Below, piece by piece: positions 13,086 through 13,494 of a DNA stretch of 13,494 bases. Origin of the DNA: Chthoniobacter flavus (GTDB lineage: Bacteria > Verrucomicrobiota > Verrucomicrobiia > Chthoniobacterales > Terrimicrobiaceae); NCBI GenBank assembly GCA_945863785.1, contig CAMBAQ010000038.1, forward strand, positions 1-13,494, read 5' to 3'. Numbering within the stretch: position 1 is the first letter of the stretch; each line of letters begins with the position of its first letter. The translations under genes and the position numbers were made by a program. Under the pieces are notes generated by a model that saw nothing but the letters and a program-made list of their open reading frames with translations, did not search any database and had not been told where the DNA came from.

Positions 13086-13494
13086 GGTGTGACGGATAGA
13101 CGTTCAGACGAGACGTCAAAGTGGTGGAAGGTGCCGTTTTCTTTGTACGTCTTGAGTCGGAAATGAGTGGCTGTGGCCTGCACGGCATCGATGGTGCTCA
13201 ACCGCTCGGCGACAAAGGCCGCTGCAGCGCGCAAGTTGGCCGCCTCCACAATAATCAATAAATCATAGCCCCCGCTCATCAGGTAGCACCCTTGCACCTC
13301 TTCAAATTTTGCAATGCGTGACGCCACGCGATCAAACCCGCCGTCGCGTTCGGGCGTGATTTTGACCTCAATCACAGCCGTAACCTTTTCGGAGCCCCAT
13401 TTTTCGCGGTTGATGACGGGCTTGTAGCCAAGAATGACGCCGTCGGCCTCGAGTTTGGCGATAGCAGCTTCCACTTGTTCCGTGGACATGTTGA
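13082..13494 (-). CDS. Lrp/AsnC family regulator, N-terminus cut by window edge
   Basis: At least 135 aa visible. The reading frame is still open at the last base of the window (an Asn codon precedes Met at 13489), and the sequence begins in the recognition helix of the helix-turn-helix (MSTEQVEAAIAKLEADGVILGY). That ATG is therefore internal, and the true start lies to the right, beyond the window. The C-terminal RAM ligand-binding domain is complete: AVIEVKI, then RIAKFEEVQGCYLMSGGYDLLIIVE. It carries the G-YD-L-I-V pattern and ends in THFRLKTYKENG. Such proteins bind DNA as octamers and respond to amino acids. It precedes and overlaps (GTGA) the aminotransferase gene and is likely to regulate it. 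Confidence 0.9.
   Translation of the reverse strand, partial: NMSTEQVEAAIAKLEADGVILGYKPVINREKWGSEKVTAVIEVKITPERDGGFDRVASRIAKFEEVQGCYLMSGGYDLLIIVEAANLRAAAAFVAERLSTIDAVQATATHFRLKTYKENGTFHHFDVSSERLSVTP

Noticed and set aside
1..13494. CRISPR array, insertion sequences or long repeats
   Set aside because: No spaced direct repeats, transposase frames or terminal inverted repeats were seen.

Overview
The window is 13.5 kb of compact bacterial chromosome with moderately high G+C. It appears to come from a Gram-negative bacterium. The evidence is a lipopolysaccharide heptose nucleotidyltransferase, complex I NuoE/NuoF and a tRNA with encoded CCA. The gene set and weak Shine-Dalgarno use would suit Verrucomicrobiota or a PVC relative, but that assignment is inference and not proven here. 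Translational coupling is frequent: 4-base stop/start overlaps (ATGA or GTGA) occur at five gene junctions.

Left part (1-4585, + strand): the tail of homoserine dehydrogenase overlaps threonine synthase (thrC), followed closely by aspartokinase (lysC). Together they form a threonine/lysine branch of the aspartate pathway. A long imperfect hairpin starts at the lysC stop codon. After it, a SirB1/YchA-like transglutaminase-fold protein overlaps cinA. Next comes nuoE-nuoF (4666-6545), the NADH-oxidising end of complex I, not followed by nuoG.

Middle part (6546-8524): a small accessory stretch centred on a tRNA-Arg(UCU) gene at 7446-7521. On its left is a two-gene toxin-antitoxin-like pair (ribbon-helix-helix antitoxin plus CcdB/MazF-fold-like partner). 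On its right is a Phd-type antitoxin with a VapC/PIN toxin that is broken by a one-base shift at an A5 run. The spacers on both sides of the tRNA (7196-7445 and 7522-7741) hold no convincing gene.

Right part (8525-13494): a four-helix membrane protein with a class III cyclase-like domain that has lost almost every catalytic residue, then rfaE2-type heptose-1-phosphate adenylyltransferase, agmatine deiminase and a Nudix hydrolase of the RppH type, all on +. Convergent to these on - are a class I aminotransferase and, upstream of it, an Lrp/AsnC regulator that runs off the window edge. The two - strand genes overlap by GTGA, and only 4 bases separate the convergent stop codons.

The most noteworthy items are the degenerate cyclase (probable pseudo-enzyme), a C-x2-C-x2-C-x2-C cluster in threonine synthase, the frameshifted VapC, and the less familiar toxin-antitoxin-like pair beside the tRNA. 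I did not find a clear, wholly new multi-gene system.
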